Source of the DNA: Planctomycetota bacterium
Lineage (GTDB): Bacteria > Planctomycetota > J058 > JAJDCP01
Direction: 5' to 3'
NCBI GenBank assembly: GCA_029260765.1
Contig: JAJDCP010000025.1
Coordinates: 1 to 64,000, forward strand
DNA length: 64,000 nucleotides
Shown here: piece by piece, positions 8,813 through 18,433 of the stretch
Layout of the letters: each line of letters begins with the position of its first letter
Position numbering within the stretch: position 1 is the stretch's first letter
Made by a program: the position numbers and the translations under genes
Notes under the pieces: model-generated
Database searches by the model: none
Told to the model about the DNA's origin: nothing
What the model saw: only the letters and a program-made list of their open reading frames with translations

Positions 8813-9538
8813 TCAGCCGCCCGGCTCGGGTACGAACCGGTAGCCGACGCCACGTACGGTCAAGAAATGTTGCGGCCGCGCAGGGTCGAGCTCGAATGTC
8901 CGCCGCAGCCGAACCAGGAAATTGTCGACGGTGCGGGTGTTGGTCTGCGAAGAAACCTCCCAGACCCCGGTCAACAGATCCTCGCGCGCGATCACCTCGT
9001 TCGGACGCTCGAAGAAATAGCGCAGCAGTCGCAGCTCCAGCGCGGTCAAGCTGACAGAATTTCCACGCACAGTCACCTGGTGGGTGACGAAGTTGACGAT
9101 GTTGTCGCGGAAGCAATATTCGCTGAGCTGGTCGTCGCCCGCCTCTCCCGAGGCCTCTTCGCGCGTGGCGTCCCACTGCAACCTCCGCAGCATCGCAGCG
9201 ATGCGCGCCAACAGCTCCTGCAGCGCAAAGGGTTTGGTGATGTAGTCGTCGCCTCCGGCCTCCAGACCCGCCACCACGTCATCGGGAGTGCCCTTGGCGG
9301 TCAAGAACAGCACCGGTGAGCGGCAACCCGCCTCGCGCAGCTCGCGACAGAATTCGAAGCCCGTGCCGTCGGGCAGCATCACGTCTAGAATCCAGGCGTC
9401 GTGCAGCTGCCCGACCAAAGCGCGCCCTTCGGCCAGGCTCGCCGCCCTGCGCACGAGATAGCCTGCTTTCTCGAGGTTGAACTGCAGCGCGAAGGCCAGG
9501 TGCTCTTCGTCTTCGAGCAGAAACAACGTGGACGGCAT
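8813..9538 (-). CDS. OmpR/PhoB-family response regulator
   Basis: A 241-residue two-domain regulator. The receiver has the acidic pair Glu9-Asp10, phosphoacceptor Asp52 in LDVMLPDG, a Thr in FLTAKG and Lys in ITKPF. The C-terminal winged helix (VTVRGNSVSLTALELRLLRYF through SQTNTRTVDNFLVRLRR and VRGVGYRF) is the OmpR DNA-binding type. It should act with the sensor kinase whose stop lies 10 bases upstream. The ATG at 9538 gives the normal family length; the longer frame adds 61 residues overlapping the kinase. Targets are unknown, though the desaturase next door is a plausible one. Confidence 0.88.
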   Translation of the reverse strand: MPSTLFLLEDEEHLAFALQFNLEKAGYLVRRAASLAEGRALVGQLHDAWILDVMLPDGTGFEFCRELREAGCRSPVLFLTAKGTPDDVVAGLEAGGDDYITKPFALQELLARIAAMLRRLQWDATREEASGEAGDDQLSEYCFRDNIVNFVTHQVTVRGNSVSLTALELRLLRYFFERPNEVIAREDLLTGVWEVSSQTNTRTVDNFLVRLRRTFELDPARPQHFLTVRGVGYRFVPEPGG

Positions 9539-9548
9539 GGTGAGGTCC

Positions 9549-10538
9549 TCAGAGGGCTGTTGTTTCCTGGCCGGGTGCTGCGGACACAGACGCGTCTCGC
9601 GGCAAGTCTCGCGCGTGTTTGGGAACCGGGAAGCGTAGCTTGAAGCTCGTCCCCAGTCCGGGGCCCTCGCTCTCGGCCTTGATCTTCCCGCCCATGCGCT
9701 GCAGCAGGGATTTGACCACATACAGGCCCAGACCGGTTCCCCGAACGCTGCGGCTCAGTAGCGGGGCACGGAAGAAACGGCGGAAGATCTGCTTCAACTG
9801 GCTGCGCTGCAGGCCGACCCCTTGATCCTCGACCCGCATCCGCAGGCTCGAAGGTGTCCGCCAGAGGTGCAGTTGCACACGCGCCGGCCGGTCGGAGTAC
9901 TTGACGGCGTTGTCGAGCAGGTTGAGCAGGATGGTGTCGAAGGCCACCGGGTCGAGGGCAAACTCACACGCCTTGACGTGGGCCTCGATTTCTTCGGCGG
10001 CGAGCCTGTAGCGCTCACGGATTTTCGCCACGCAGCGTTCCGCGTGATGCGCGACGTCGATGTGCTCGTAGGCGAGCTCACGCTCTTCGAGGCGACTGGC
10101 TTCGAGGATGTGCTCGACCAGCTGCTGCAGGCGGGAGACGTCGTCGAGCATCATGTGCAGGAACTTCTTCTGCATTTCCGGCTCGAGATCATGCAGCTCG
10201 AAGGTCTCCAGGCACAGGCGGATGCTGGCAAGCGGCGATTTCAGCTCGTGGGTGACGCTGTCGATGAAGGTGTTCTGCTGGCGCACGATCAAGGTCTTGC
10301 GCACGTTCGAGACCAGGAACAGGACCAGCACGGCGACGGTCAGGCAGAGGAACAAGCAGCCCACCGCCAGAATGATCCAATAGCCCGCCCCCATCTCGAA
10401 CATCCGGCCGCGGTCGGTCGCGAGCAGATAGTAGTTGGTGAACTGGATGCTCCAGCCCACCAAGATCGCGATGGTGAAGAGGATGGCCAGCACGCCCATC
10501 AAGATGGGGATCGCGATCGATTGTCGGCTGCGCGCCAT
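9549..10538 (-). CDS. Two-component sensor histidine kinase
   Basis: A 329-residue inner-membrane kinase. Two helices (about 9-31 and 52-77) frame a very small external loop, so the signal may be sensed in or near the membrane. Then come an H-box with His97 (SVTHELKSPLAS), an N-box (LLNLLDNAVKYS), G1 (DQGVGL) and G2 (GTGLGLYV). It lacks a recognisable PAS or HAMP domain. It is probably co-transcribed with the response regulator 10 bases downstream. The desaturase ends 73 bases upstream on the same strand, which recalls membrane-fluidity sensing; that link is inference. Confidence 0.88.
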   Translation of the reverse strand: MARSRQSIAIPILMGVLAILFTIAILVGWSIQFTNYYLLATDRGRMFEMGAGYWIILAVGCLFLCLTVAVLVLFLVSNVRKTLIVRQQNTFIDSVTHELKSPLASIRLCLETFELHDLEPEMQKKFLHMMLDDVSRLQQLVEHILEASRLEERELAYEHIDVAHHAERCVAKIRERYRLAAEEIEAHVKACEFALDPVAFDTILLNLLDNAVKYSDRPARVQLHLWRTPSSLRMRVEDQGVGLQRSQLKQIFRRFFRAPLLSRSVRGTGLGLYVVKSLLQRMGGKIKAESEGPGLGTSFKLRFPVPKHARDLPRDASVSAAPGQETTAL

Positions 10539-10611
10539 GTCCCAGCACTCCTCAAGGGGAATGATAGTGCAGCCGCGATGCGCCCGTCCAGCGCGGACCT
10601 GAAGGAAGGAC

Positions 10612-11535
10612 TCAGGCCGCTTCGGTCAGCTGCCGTGGCTGGGGCTTCTCCGGCGCAGACTTGCTCGGGCGCCGCTTGTGGCCCTCGAGCACCCAGCGGG
10701 GCGGCTCTCGGAGATCCCAGACCAGGCCGAACCAGGAGAGCACCTTCAAGCCGTAGTAGGTGAAGTCGTATTCCCACCAGAAGAAGCCCTGGCGGCAGGA
10801 GTTCATGTAGTGGTGATGGTTGTTGTGCCAGCCCTCACCGAGGGTGATCAACGCCAGGAACCAGTTGTTCCGGCTTGCGTCGTCTGTGTCGTAGCGGCGG
10901 CTGCCGATCACGTGGGACAGACTGTTGATGGTGAATGTGGCGTGCCAGACCAGCACCGTGCTCCAAAAGAAGCCGACGATCAACGTGCTCAGCCCGTTGA
11001 AACAGAAGAAGCTGAAGGCGCCCATACAAAAGACCGGGAAGACCACATGGCGGTTCAGCCAGCGCAGCTCGGGATACTTGATCAGGTCTTTGATCAGGCT
11101 GCTGTCGGTATCGCTGGAGCTCGAAGCCAGGATCCAGCCGACATGCGACCACCAGAGGCCTCGCTGCACGGGAGAATGCACGTCATCGGGTTTGTCTGAG
11201 TACTTGTGGTGGCGTCGATGGTGTGCCGCCCACCAGAGCACGCCCTTCTGCGAGCTGGTCATGGCCACGAAGGCCATCACGAGCTGCATCACGCGTCCCA
11301 TCTTGTAGGTGCGATGGGAGAAGTAGCGGTGGTAGCCAGCGGTGATCGCAAACATCCTTACCAGGTACAGAGCGAGGCACACGAGCAGGTCGCTCATGCG
11401 CACACCTGTCCAGATTGCGACAAAGCAGGCGAGGTGGACTGCCAGAAACAGACTGAGATTGCCAAAACTCTTCCAATCTGTCGACTGGACGGCGTCGTGG
11501 AGGCTCCGGCTGTCCTGGGGAGGCTTTGCGGTCAC
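10612..11535 (-). CDS. Membrane fatty-acid (acyl-CoA type) desaturase
   Basis: A 307-residue di-iron desaturase of the stearoyl-CoA/delta-9 type, which puts a cis double bond into acyl chains at the inner membrane. The three histidine boxes are clear: HRYFSH, HHRRHH and HNNHH. Hydrophobic segments flank them in the usual order. I prefer the GTG at 11535, which follows GGAAGG with 9 bases of spacing; a TTG at 11556 would add seven residues. It lies between a universal stress protein (140 bases upstream) and a sensor kinase (73 bases downstream), all on one strand, which suggests a membrane-adaptation context. Electron donor genes are not seen nearby. Confidence 0.88.
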   Translation of the reverse strand: MTAKPPQDSRSLHDAVQSTDWKSFGNLSLFLAVHLACFVAIWTGVRMSDLLVCLALYLVRMFAITAGYHRYFSHRTYKMGRVMQLVMAFVAMTSSQKGVLWWAAHHRRHHKYSDKPDDVHSPVQRGLWWSHVGWILASSSSDTDSSLIKDLIKYPELRWLNRHVVFPVFCMGAFSFFCFNGLSTLIVGFFWSTVLVWHATFTINSLSHVIGSRRYDTDDASRNNWFLALITLGEGWHNNHHHYMNSCRQGFFWWEYDFTYYGLKVLSWFGLVWDLREPPRWVLEGHKRRPSKSAPEKPQPRQLTEAA

Positions 11536-11675
11536 GAGTGCGGTCCTTCCGTGCAAGGGTCGAGGCTCTCCCTGCAGGATAAATGTGGACCGGAAACTCC
11601 CGTGTAAATGTTTGGTAATAGTTGCTGGCCAGGCAGTTACAGAAGCGAAACAGCTCTGGTAGGGAGTGTGGAAAA

Positions 11676-12506
11676 TCAGCGACAGAGGAAGACGGGCAGC
11701 TCCGAAGTCTGCACGACTTCGCTGGTGGTCGAGCCGAGGAATAGATCGCGCAGGTGGCTATGGGAATAGGCACCCATCAGGATGGCTTCAGCCCCGAGCT
11801 CTTGAGCGCAGGCAAGGATCACCTCGCTCTCTGGTCCGCTCTTGGTGAGGAAACGGGCTTCGATGCCATGGGTCTGCAGGTACTCGCGGGCTTCAGCCAG
11901 CACGGCGAGCCCGCTGCCATCATCGACCCATACCACGCTGAGCTCCGCGGCGTCCTCTTCCATCAAGCTGGCGGCCAACTTGAGGGCCGCGCTGGCATGC
12001 GGGCTGCCGTCATACGCCAGCAACAGCTTGCGCGGCGGCGCGGCGGCTTCGGTCACGATCATGCACGGCAGGTTTAGCTGACGAACGGTGGCTTCCAGGG
12101 TAGATCCGAACAGGCTACGCCCGAGGTGGTCGTGCTCCCCTCCTCTACCGAGCACGACCAGATCGGCCTGTTTGGCAGCCTGGGCGATCATCGCGGGCAC
12201 CGGCCCGTAGCTGAGCGCCGAGTCTGCGGGCACGCCGGCCTGCGTGCAGCGCTCGAGGAGCATCTCGAGCAGCACCCGCCCCTTGTCTTCGAGCTGTTGG
12301 CGCAGCTGGGTCTGGACATCCAGGAACGGGCCCAGGCCGAGCATGCCGACCAGATCCGACAAGTAGGCGCCCTCAAGCCGCTTGTTGTCGACCACGTGGA
12401 GGACCAGCACTTTGCCCGACTTGCGCCGACCCAGAGCGATAGCCTGCTCGACCACTGCCGGACCGTACTTGGAGCTGTCGACAGCCGCGAGAATGCTCTT
12501 GAACAT
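11676..12506 (-). CDS. Tandem-domain universal stress protein
   Basis: A 276-residue protein made of two UspA domains (about 1-150 and 158-276). Domain 1 begins FKSILAAVDSS and keeps an ATP-loop-like GRGGEHDHLGRSLFGS; domain 2 begins KLLLAYDGSPHAS and has GAYSHSHLRDLFLGST. Both G-rich loops resemble the ATP-binding Usp type (G-2x-G-9x-G[S/T]), though I did not align them strictly. It is cytosolic and usually linked to stress survival. The ATG at 12506 follows AGAGGA with 7 bases of spacing. A sigma70-like promoter lies about 30 bases upstream of the ATG, and the desaturase follows in the same direction. Confidence 0.85.
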   Translation of the reverse strand: MFKSILAAVDSSKYGPAVVEQAIALGRRKSGKVLVLHVVDNKRLEGAYLSDLVGMLGLGPFLDVQTQLRQQLEDKGRVLLEMLLERCTQAGVPADSALSYGPVPAMIAQAAKQADLVVLGRGGEHDHLGRSLFGSTLEATVRQLNLPCMIVTEAAAPPRKLLLAYDGSPHASAALKLAASLMEEDAAELSVVWVDDGSGLAVLAEAREYLQTHGIEARFLTKSGPESEVILACAQELGAEAILMGAYSHSHLRDLFLGSTTSEVVQTSELPVFLCR

Positions 12507-12533
12507 GGATAATCCTCTGGTTTTAGGGACGCC

Positions 12534-12562
12534 ATCGTACCCGCGCGCCCGCCGGGTGTCGA
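12534..12562 (-). promoter_or_regulatory. Sigma70-type promoter for the stress-protein gene
   Basis: Read on the minus strand, TCGACA and TACGAT are 17 bases apart (5/6 and 4/6 matches). It sits just upstream of the universal stress protein ATG at 12506. Confidence 0.4.
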
Positions 12563-12661
12563 CACGAGCATGACACAGCTTTTACATTCCTCCGGCTGAG
12601 AATCAAGGATCAACAGCCGGAGCCCCCGGAACTGCAGGCTCTTGCGTCGCACCCATTGTGT

Positions 12662-12690
12662 TTGTCCGTGGGCTGCGGGCCGCGTATGAT
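12662..12690 (+). promoter_or_regulatory. Sigma70-type promoter for the lipoprotein pair
   Basis: TTGTCC (12662-12667) and TATGAT (12685-12690) are 17 bases apart. Transcription would begin near 12697, some 60 bases before the first lipoprotein ATG at 12757. Confidence 0.45.
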
Positions 12691-12756
12691 GGCAGGTGTC
12701 TACGCTCGCTCACGATCCAATGATAGCGCATACTCTAATTGTTTGGGAGGCTCGGC

Positions 12757-15700
12757 ATGAACCGATTGGGAAGCGGGATGATCTTTCTTGCCTGCGTCGG
12801 GCTTTGTGCCGGCTGCGGCGGGGGCGGCGGCTCCAGCGGAGGCGGCGCGGCGAGCAACACCGGTGGCCCGGGCAGCTCGGGCGACGTGAACGAGCCCAAC
12901 GAGAGCGCGGCCGCCGCGACCTCAGTCACTCTTCCCCACGTGCAGAGCGGGCTTTCGATCCATGCTTCCGGCGATGTCGATATATTCGCATTCAGTGTGG
13001 CGCAGGCCGGCAACCTGGATGTGTTGATCAACTTCGACCATAGCCAGGGCGATCTGCGGCTCGAGCAGCAGCAGACGGGCGGCTCCGTGCTCGGCTCGGT
13101 CAACTCTTCGGACGACAATGAGCGTTTGCAGCTCAGCCTCGCGGCGGGCAGCTACCTGATCGTGGTCCAAGGGCAGGCATCGGCCACCAACGTCTACAAC
13201 CTGACCGTCAACTTCGCGGTCACCGGCGGAGGCGGAGGCGGAGGCGGCGGAGGCGGAGGAACCCCCGACGCCCTCGAGAGCAACGACACGGCCTTGAGCG
13301 CCAGCCTGGCGGGGCTGCCGTTCGCGCAGAGCGGTTTGAGCATCCACAATGCCAGCGACCTCGACTATTTCCTCGTCGACCTGAGCAATCCGGCCACGCT
13401 CGACATCGACCTGAGCTTCAACCACAGTGCCGGAGACCTCAACCTCGAGCTGCAGGCGATCAATGGTGGCGTGCTGGCTTCGTCCACCTCGACCAATGAC
13501 GATGAGAGCATCAGCCAGAGCCTGGTTGCAGGCAGCTACCTGGTGGTTGTCCGCGGCCTCGGCGGCGCGATCAACAGCAGCTACACTCTGGCCATAGACA
13601 CGGCGGGAGGCGGCGGGGGCGGTGGCTTGAGCGCCGACAGCAATGAATCGAACGACAGCATCGGCGGAGCGACCGGAGTCACCCTGCCGCACAGCCAGAC
13701 CGGTTTGAGCATCCACACGGCCGGCGACGAAGACTACTTTGCCCTGGCCGTCAACCAGGCTGTCGAGCTGAGCGTCATGATCGACTTCAGCCATGCATCG
13801 GGCAACCTCGACCTCGAGCTCTTCGACGGGAATGGCGCGAGCCTGGCGAGCGCCGCCTCGACAACCGATGACGAGAGCCTGCAAGAGATCGTGCTGCCGG
13901 GCACCTACTACGTGCGCGTCTATGGGGTCGCTGGCGCGATCAACCTCTACGACCTGGCGGTCAGCCGCGTGCCGAGCACCGCGATGGGCACGAGCACCTC
14001 GGCCGACTTGTACGAACCCAACGGCAGCACGGCGGCTGCCTTCGAGATTCCGGCCCTGCCCTTCAATGACTGCGTGTTTTCGATCCACACGGGCAGCGAC
14101 CAGGACTTCTTCCGCTTCACTCTGCCTGCGGCGGGCAATCTCAACATCAATGTGCTGTTCAGCGACGCGGCCGGGGACGTCGATATCCAGCTGCTGAACA
14201 GCGGCGGTGGAGGAATCGAGACCGCCCAGTCGACCTCGGACAATGAGATCATCAACCGCACGAATCAGGCCGCCGGCACCTACTATCTGCGGGTCTACGG
14301 CTGGAATGGCGCCCAGAACATCTACGACATCTCGCTGGGTCTGGGTAGCAGCGGCGGCGGTGGCAGCACGACCAGCACACTGTTCTCGGATTTGTATGTC
14401 GAGGACCTGCGGAATCCCAGCCTGTTCAACGACAACGGCGGGCAGAGCCTGGCTTTCGAGAGCTGCATCATGAACATCGGCACGGCGCCCGCCCCCGGAG
14501 CGGCCGTCGGCAACGCACTGGCCAGCTTCCGCGTACAACAGCGCGACATCAATGGCAATGTGACCGTGCTGGTCGAGGGCCAGAAGGGGCCGATCTTCCT
14601 GACCAATAATGGCGGAAACGTGCGGCCGGAGATCAGCGCCCAGTGGAATGCCGCGGGCTCGCCGATGCTGCCAGGCTCGAACCTCGCACCGACATTCACG
14701 GATCCAGGTTGGGTCGACTTCTACACGGCGGGTACGAACAACAGCCTGACAACCAAGCTGAACATCACCAACCTGCCCGCTGGAGACTATGAATACGAGC
14801 TGCACATAGACTCACAAGGCAGCTACGCCTATGAGCCGGCCTTCGTCAAGGCGAACAACCGCGGTTGGGTGCCGATCACCATCGGAGGCACTCCGGGGGG
14901 AACGCGCACCGTCTCGGTCAATGGGAACCTGCAGCGCAGCGCTTCGCCGACAGTCTCCGGGGGCGTGATGTCGACATTGGTAGGCAACGGCGCGGCCTTG
15001 AGTGGCAGCCTGGGCAGCAGCTTCGACGCCCTCGCCTCGGGCGTCGAGCGTACCTGGGGAGTCAACCTCGACACCAGCGGGGAGCTGTTCTTTACGCTCT
15101 GGGACGACGGTTCTTTCTGGCAGCTTGACGCCAACACCGGCGACGCCCTGTTGCGCAACAGCAACCTGAACCTGCCGATGGTCTTTGACTTCCTCAGCAA
15201 TGGCGACGTCGTCGTGGCCGATTACGGCAACGATCGGATCGCCCTGCTCGATGCGAGCAACAACTACGCCGACAGCGCTCTGAGCTTCCCCGGCTTCACC
15301 ATCTCTGAACCGACCGCGGTCAATGTCGCGCCGAGCGGCCTGGTCTATGTCTGCAACAGCGGCGGCCATGAGATCCTTGAGTTGAACATGAGCAACGGCG
15401 CCGTGCAACGGGTTGCAGGCACCGGCGTGCAGGGCTTCAGCGGCGATGCTGGCCCAGCGACCGCAGCCCAGCTCAGCTACCCGATCGACATCGACGTGAC
15501 GAGCGCTGGGGTGATGGTGATCGCCGACGGCCACAACAACCGCTTGCGGGCCGTCAACCTCAACAGCGTGGGCAGCCAGACCCTGTGTGGCTCGACGATC
15601 GACGCGCTCGAGATCGTCACGCTCGCCGGAGACGGACCGACCTCGACCGCCGCGGGGCTTTTCCAGAATGGCACCGACGGCTTCGCCGGCGACGAACGCC

Positions 15701-16041
15701 ACGGTCTCTCGGCGATCTTCGATTGGCCGTTCTCGCCCCGCGAGCACAACGGCCGGATCTACTTCATCGATGCGGACAACCACCGCCTGCGGGTGCTCGA
15801 TGAGTGGGGCTATCTGCACACGCTCGCCGGCAACGCTCCTCTACCGGCAAGCAATGGCTTGCGGCCCTTCGGCAGCTTCGGGCAGACCCTGGGTGACGGA
15901 GGCTCGGGCCCGAATGCGGACCTCAACCGTCCGATGGACCTGCAAGTGCGTGACAATCCGTCCGGGGGCGTCGACATCTATCTGGGTGATACAGACTATT
16001 ATCGGATCCGTAAGCTGACGGGCGTGGATCTGGTGGAATGA
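12757..16041 (+). CDS. Large lipoprotein: four PPC-like domains plus NHL-like propeller
   Basis: A 1094-residue secreted protein. The signal ends in a lipobox variant (CAG before Cys20) and a Gly/Ser-rich tether. Four copies of a bacterial pre-peptidase C-terminal (PPC-like) beta-sandwich follow, each starting near an acidic SNE/NEPN motif with a shared SGLSIH...DxDxF core, joined by poly-Gly linkers. A CARDB-like beta domain (about 545-740) comes next. The last third has NHL-type repeats (DYGNDRIALLD, NSGGHEILEL, ADGHNNRLRAV, DADNHRLRVLD), likely a propeller for ligand or protein binding. The ATG at 12757 follows GGGAGG. Its stop lies just before the next lipoprotein, so the two probably form an operon. 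Confidence 0.75.
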   Translation: MNRLGSGMIFLACVGLCAGCGGGGGSSGGGAASNTGGPGSSGDVNEPNESAAAATSVTLPHVQSGLSIHASGDVDIFAFSVAQAGNLDVLINFDHSQGDLRLEQQQTGGSVLGSVNSSDDNERLQLSLAAGSYLIVVQGQASATNVYNLTVNFAVTGGGGGGGGGGGGTPDALESNDTALSASLAGLPFAQSGLSIHNASDLDYFLVDLSNPATLDIDLSFNHSAGDLNLELQAINGGVLASSTSTNDDESISQSLVAGSYLVVVRGLGGAINSSYTLAIDTAGGGGGGGLSADSNESNDSIGGATGVTLPHSQTGLSIHTAGDEDYFALAVNQAVELSVMIDFSHASGNLDLELFDGNGASLASAASTTDDESLQEIVLPGTYYVRVYGVAGAINLYDLAVSRVPSTAMGTSTSADLYEPNGSTAAAFEIPALPFNDCVFSIHTGSDQDFFRFTLPAAGNLNINVLFSDAAGDVDIQLLNSGGGGIETAQSTSDNEIINRTNQAAGTYYLRVYGWNGAQNIYDISLGLGSSGGGGSTTSTLFSDLYVEDLRNPSLFNDNGGQSLAFESCIMNIGTAPAPGAAVGNALASFRVQQRDINGNVTVLVEGQKGPIFLTNNGGNVRPEISAQWNAAGSPMLPGSNLAPTFTDPGWVDFYTAGTNNSLTTKLNITNLPAGDYEYELHIDSQGSYAYEPAFVKANNRGWVPITIGGTPGGTRTVSVNGNLQRSASPTVSGGVMSTLVGNGAALSGSLGSSFDALASGVERTWGVNLDTSGELFFTLWDDGSFWQLDANTGDALLRNSNLNLPMVFDFLSNGDVVVADYGNDRIALLDASNNYADSALSFPGFTISEPTAVNVAPSGLVYVCNSGGHEILELNMSNGAVQRVAGTGVQGFSGDAGPATAAQLSYPIDIDVTSAGVMVIADGHNNRLRAVNLNSVGSQTLCGSTIDALEIVTLAGDGPTSTAAGLFQNGTDGFAGDERHGLSAIFDWPFSPREHNGRIYFIDADNHRLRVLDEWGYLHTLAGNAPLPASNGLRPFGSFGQTLGDGGSGPNADLNRPMDLQVRDNPSGGVDIYLGDTDYYRIRKLTGVDLVE

Positions 16042-16109
16042 CAACAGCCAACCGTTCTGGTCGAATCCGCACCTTGTCAGGCGACTTGGCGGGCAGGGAG
16101 GACTTTCCT

Positions 16110-18413
16110 TTGACAGGACCTATCCGGAAATCCGTGCAACTCGCGGTCTGTGGCCTACTCTGTGCCCTGTTGTCGGCATGCGGTAGCGGAGGCGGCTCAT
16201 CGGGCTCGGGATCGACAAATCCCAGCAATCCCCCGAGCAATCCTCCCAGCAACCCGCCCAGCAATCCTCCGACCAATCCTCCGCCCACCAACCCGCCCCC
16301 CTCGGGTCCCTTCGGGCTGACCTCGCGCACGGTGATCTCTCCCGCTCCGGCGTTTCAGATCACGGCTCCGCCAGCGAATCCGGGCACGCCGACAGCGGTG
16401 GATGTCTTCCCGGGGCTGAGCTTCAGCTCTCCGATCTTTCTGACCCATGCCGGCGACGGCAGCGACCGGATCTTTGTGGTCGAGCAGGGAGGCGAGATCA
16501 TCGTCTTCCCGCGCACCCAGCCCGGTCAGGCCACGACCTTTCTCGACCTCAGTAGCCGCACCAGCTCGGGCGGAGAAATGGGCCTGCTGGGCCTGGCCTT
16601 CGACCCCGATTATGTCAGCAACGGCACCTTCTATGTGCACTACTCCTCGACGGGCGCACACCGCTCGATCGTGGCTCGCTATCAAGTCAGCGCGGGCAAT
16701 CCCAACCAAGCGGATTTCAACAGTGAGCAGGTGATCTTCGAGCTGCCCCAGCCGTTCAGCAACCACAACGGGGGCATGATCGCCTTTGGGCCTGATGACT
16801 ACCTCTACATCGCGCTGGGCGATGGAGGCAGCGGCGGTGACCCCTTCAACGCCGGACAGGACACCCAGAATCTGCTCGGTAAGATGTTGCGCATCGACCC
16901 GCGCAGCAGCGCGACCTACACGATTCCGCCCGGCAATCCCTACAACGGGAGCAATGGGCTGCAAGAGATCTGGGCCATCGGCCTGCGCAACCCCTGGCGC
17001 TTCTCCTTCGACAGCCAGACGGGCGAGCTTTGGCTGGGGGACGTCGGCCAGAGCACCCGTGAAGAGATCAGCAAGATTACGGGTGGAGGGAACTACGGTT
17101 GGCGGGTGTACGAGGGCAACAGCGCTCACAACAACCCGGGCGGTCTGCCCGCCAGCTCTTTTGATGCGCCGGTCATCGACTACGGCCGTAGCCTCGGCGG
17201 GACCGTGATCGGTGGCTACGTCTACCGCGGCAGCCTGGCCCCTTCGTTGGCGGGCCGGTATGTGTATGCCGACTACATCTCGGGCAGGGTGTGGCATCTC
17301 GATCCCACGGCGTCGACCGCCGTCGCCACGCAGATCCTGTCGCAGAGCAGTCCTGTCTCGTTCGGCGAAGATCAGTCGGGTGAGCTGTATCTGGTCGATT
17401 ATGGCGGCATCATCTACCGGATCGAGGATGCCGGGGGCACCCCTGGCACGCCGCAGCCACCTCCGGCTCTGCTCTCGGCCACGGGCCTGTTCAGCAACCT
17501 GGCCAACCTGACCCCGGTGCCCGGCGTGATCGAGTACGACGTCGCCTCGCCCCTGTGGTCGGACAACTCTCTGAAGCGGCGCTGGATTGCGCTGCCAGGT
17601 ACTGAGCAGGTCTCCTTCACCGCGAGCGGTGCCTGGAGCTTTCCGCTGGGAACGATCCTGGTCAAACAGTTCGACCTCGAGCTCGAGGTGGGGAACGCCA
17701 ACTCGGTGCGCCGGCTGGAGACCCGGGTGTTGGTGCTGACAGCGGCCGGCTGGGAAGGCTACACCTACAAGTGGAATCCCAGCCAGACCGATGCCGACCT
17801 GCAGAACGCCGCCACGACCGAGAACTACACCATCACAGATAGCTCTGTTCCCGGAGGCCAACGGGTCCAGAGCTGGCTGTATCCGAGCCGTACCGACTGC
17901 AACGCCTGCCACACCGCGGCCTCAGGAAGGATCCTCGGCGTGCGTGCAGAGCAGCTCAACAGCGACTTCAACTACTCCGGAACGGTCGACAATCAGCTGC
18001 GCTCGTGGAACAACATCAGCTTGTTCAGCACGGATATCGGGGTTGTCACCCAATACGATGCCCTGGTCGATCCGGCCGACAGCAGCCAGACTCTGCACGA
18101 CCGCACCCGCGCGTACCTGGCCTCCAATTGTGCCCACTGCCACCTTCCAGGCGGCCCGGCGCCCAATCCCATCGACCTCCGCGCCAGCACCTCGCTGGCC
18201 AACACGGGCATCGTCGGCGTGCGCCCCCTCAACGGAGACCTCGGCCTGCCCGATGCCTACATCATCAAAGCGGGTGTCAAGGACTCGAGCGTGCTCTGGG
18301 AACGCCTGCGGCGCCTCGACACCACCCGCATGCCCACTCTGGCCACCAGCGAGCCCGATGCGCTGGCCATCGACCTGATCGGTCAGTGGATCGATGCGGG
18401 CGCGCAGCCCTGA
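16110..18413 (+). CDS. PQQ-type sugar dehydrogenase lipoprotein with two haem-c motifs
   Basis: A 767-residue lipoprotein (LSAC, Cys24) with an Asn-Pro-rich tether. Residues about 60-460 form a quinoprotein glucose/sorbosone dehydrogenase propeller (GDGGSGGDPFNAGQDTQNL, NPWRFSFD, GDVGQ..EE, GGNYGWRVYEG). The C-terminal 300 residues carry two CxxCH sites, CNACH (Cys597) and CAHCH (Cys674), and resemble the domain that often follows such dehydrogenases. It should oxidise an aldose or related substrate outside the inner membrane and pass electrons through haem c. I chose the TTG at 16110: GGGAGG lies 8 bases upstream and it gives a textbook signal. An ATG at 16038 (ATGA overlap with the previous gene) would bury the signal. 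Confidence 0.75.
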   Translation: MTGPIRKSVQLAVCGLLCALLSACGSGGGSSGSGSTNPSNPPSNPPSNPPSNPPTNPPPTNPPPSGPFGLTSRTVISPAPAFQITAPPANPGTPTAVDVFPGLSFSSPIFLTHAGDGSDRIFVVEQGGEIIVFPRTQPGQATTFLDLSSRTSSGGEMGLLGLAFDPDYVSNGTFYVHYSSTGAHRSIVARYQVSAGNPNQADFNSEQVIFELPQPFSNHNGGMIAFGPDDYLYIALGDGGSGGDPFNAGQDTQNLLGKMLRIDPRSSATYTIPPGNPYNGSNGLQEIWAIGLRNPWRFSFDSQTGELWLGDVGQSTREEISKITGGGNYGWRVYEGNSAHNNPGGLPASSFDAPVIDYGRSLGGTVIGGYVYRGSLAPSLAGRYVYADYISGRVWHLDPTASTAVATQILSQSSPVSFGEDQSGELYLVDYGGIIYRIEDAGGTPGTPQPPPALLSATGLFSNLANLTPVPGVIEYDVASPLWSDNSLKRRWIALPGTEQVSFTASGAWSFPLGTILVKQFDLELEVGNANSVRRLETRVLVLTAAGWEGYTYKWNPSQTDADLQNAATTENYTITDSSVPGGQRVQSWLYPSRTDCNACHTAASGRILGVRAEQLNSDFNYSGTVDNQLRSWNNISLFSTDIGVVTQYDALVDPADSSQTLHDRTRAYLASNCAHCHLPGGPAPNPIDLRASTSLANTGIVGVRPLNGDLGLPDAYIIKAGVKDSSVLWERLRRLDTTRMPTLATSEPDALAIDLIGQWIDAGAQP

Positions 18414-18433
18414 GAACCGAAGACCTTCGGTCT

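Noticed and set aside
12922..14805. 627-codon open frame antisense to the first lipoprotein
   Set aside because: It mirrors the GC-rich codons of the PPC domains, has no ribosome site, and its product shows no domain or signal.
16197..17912. 571-codon antisense frame over the sugar dehydrogenase
   Set aside because: The plus strand encodes a clear quinoprotein; the antisense product is Arg/Val-rich without family features.
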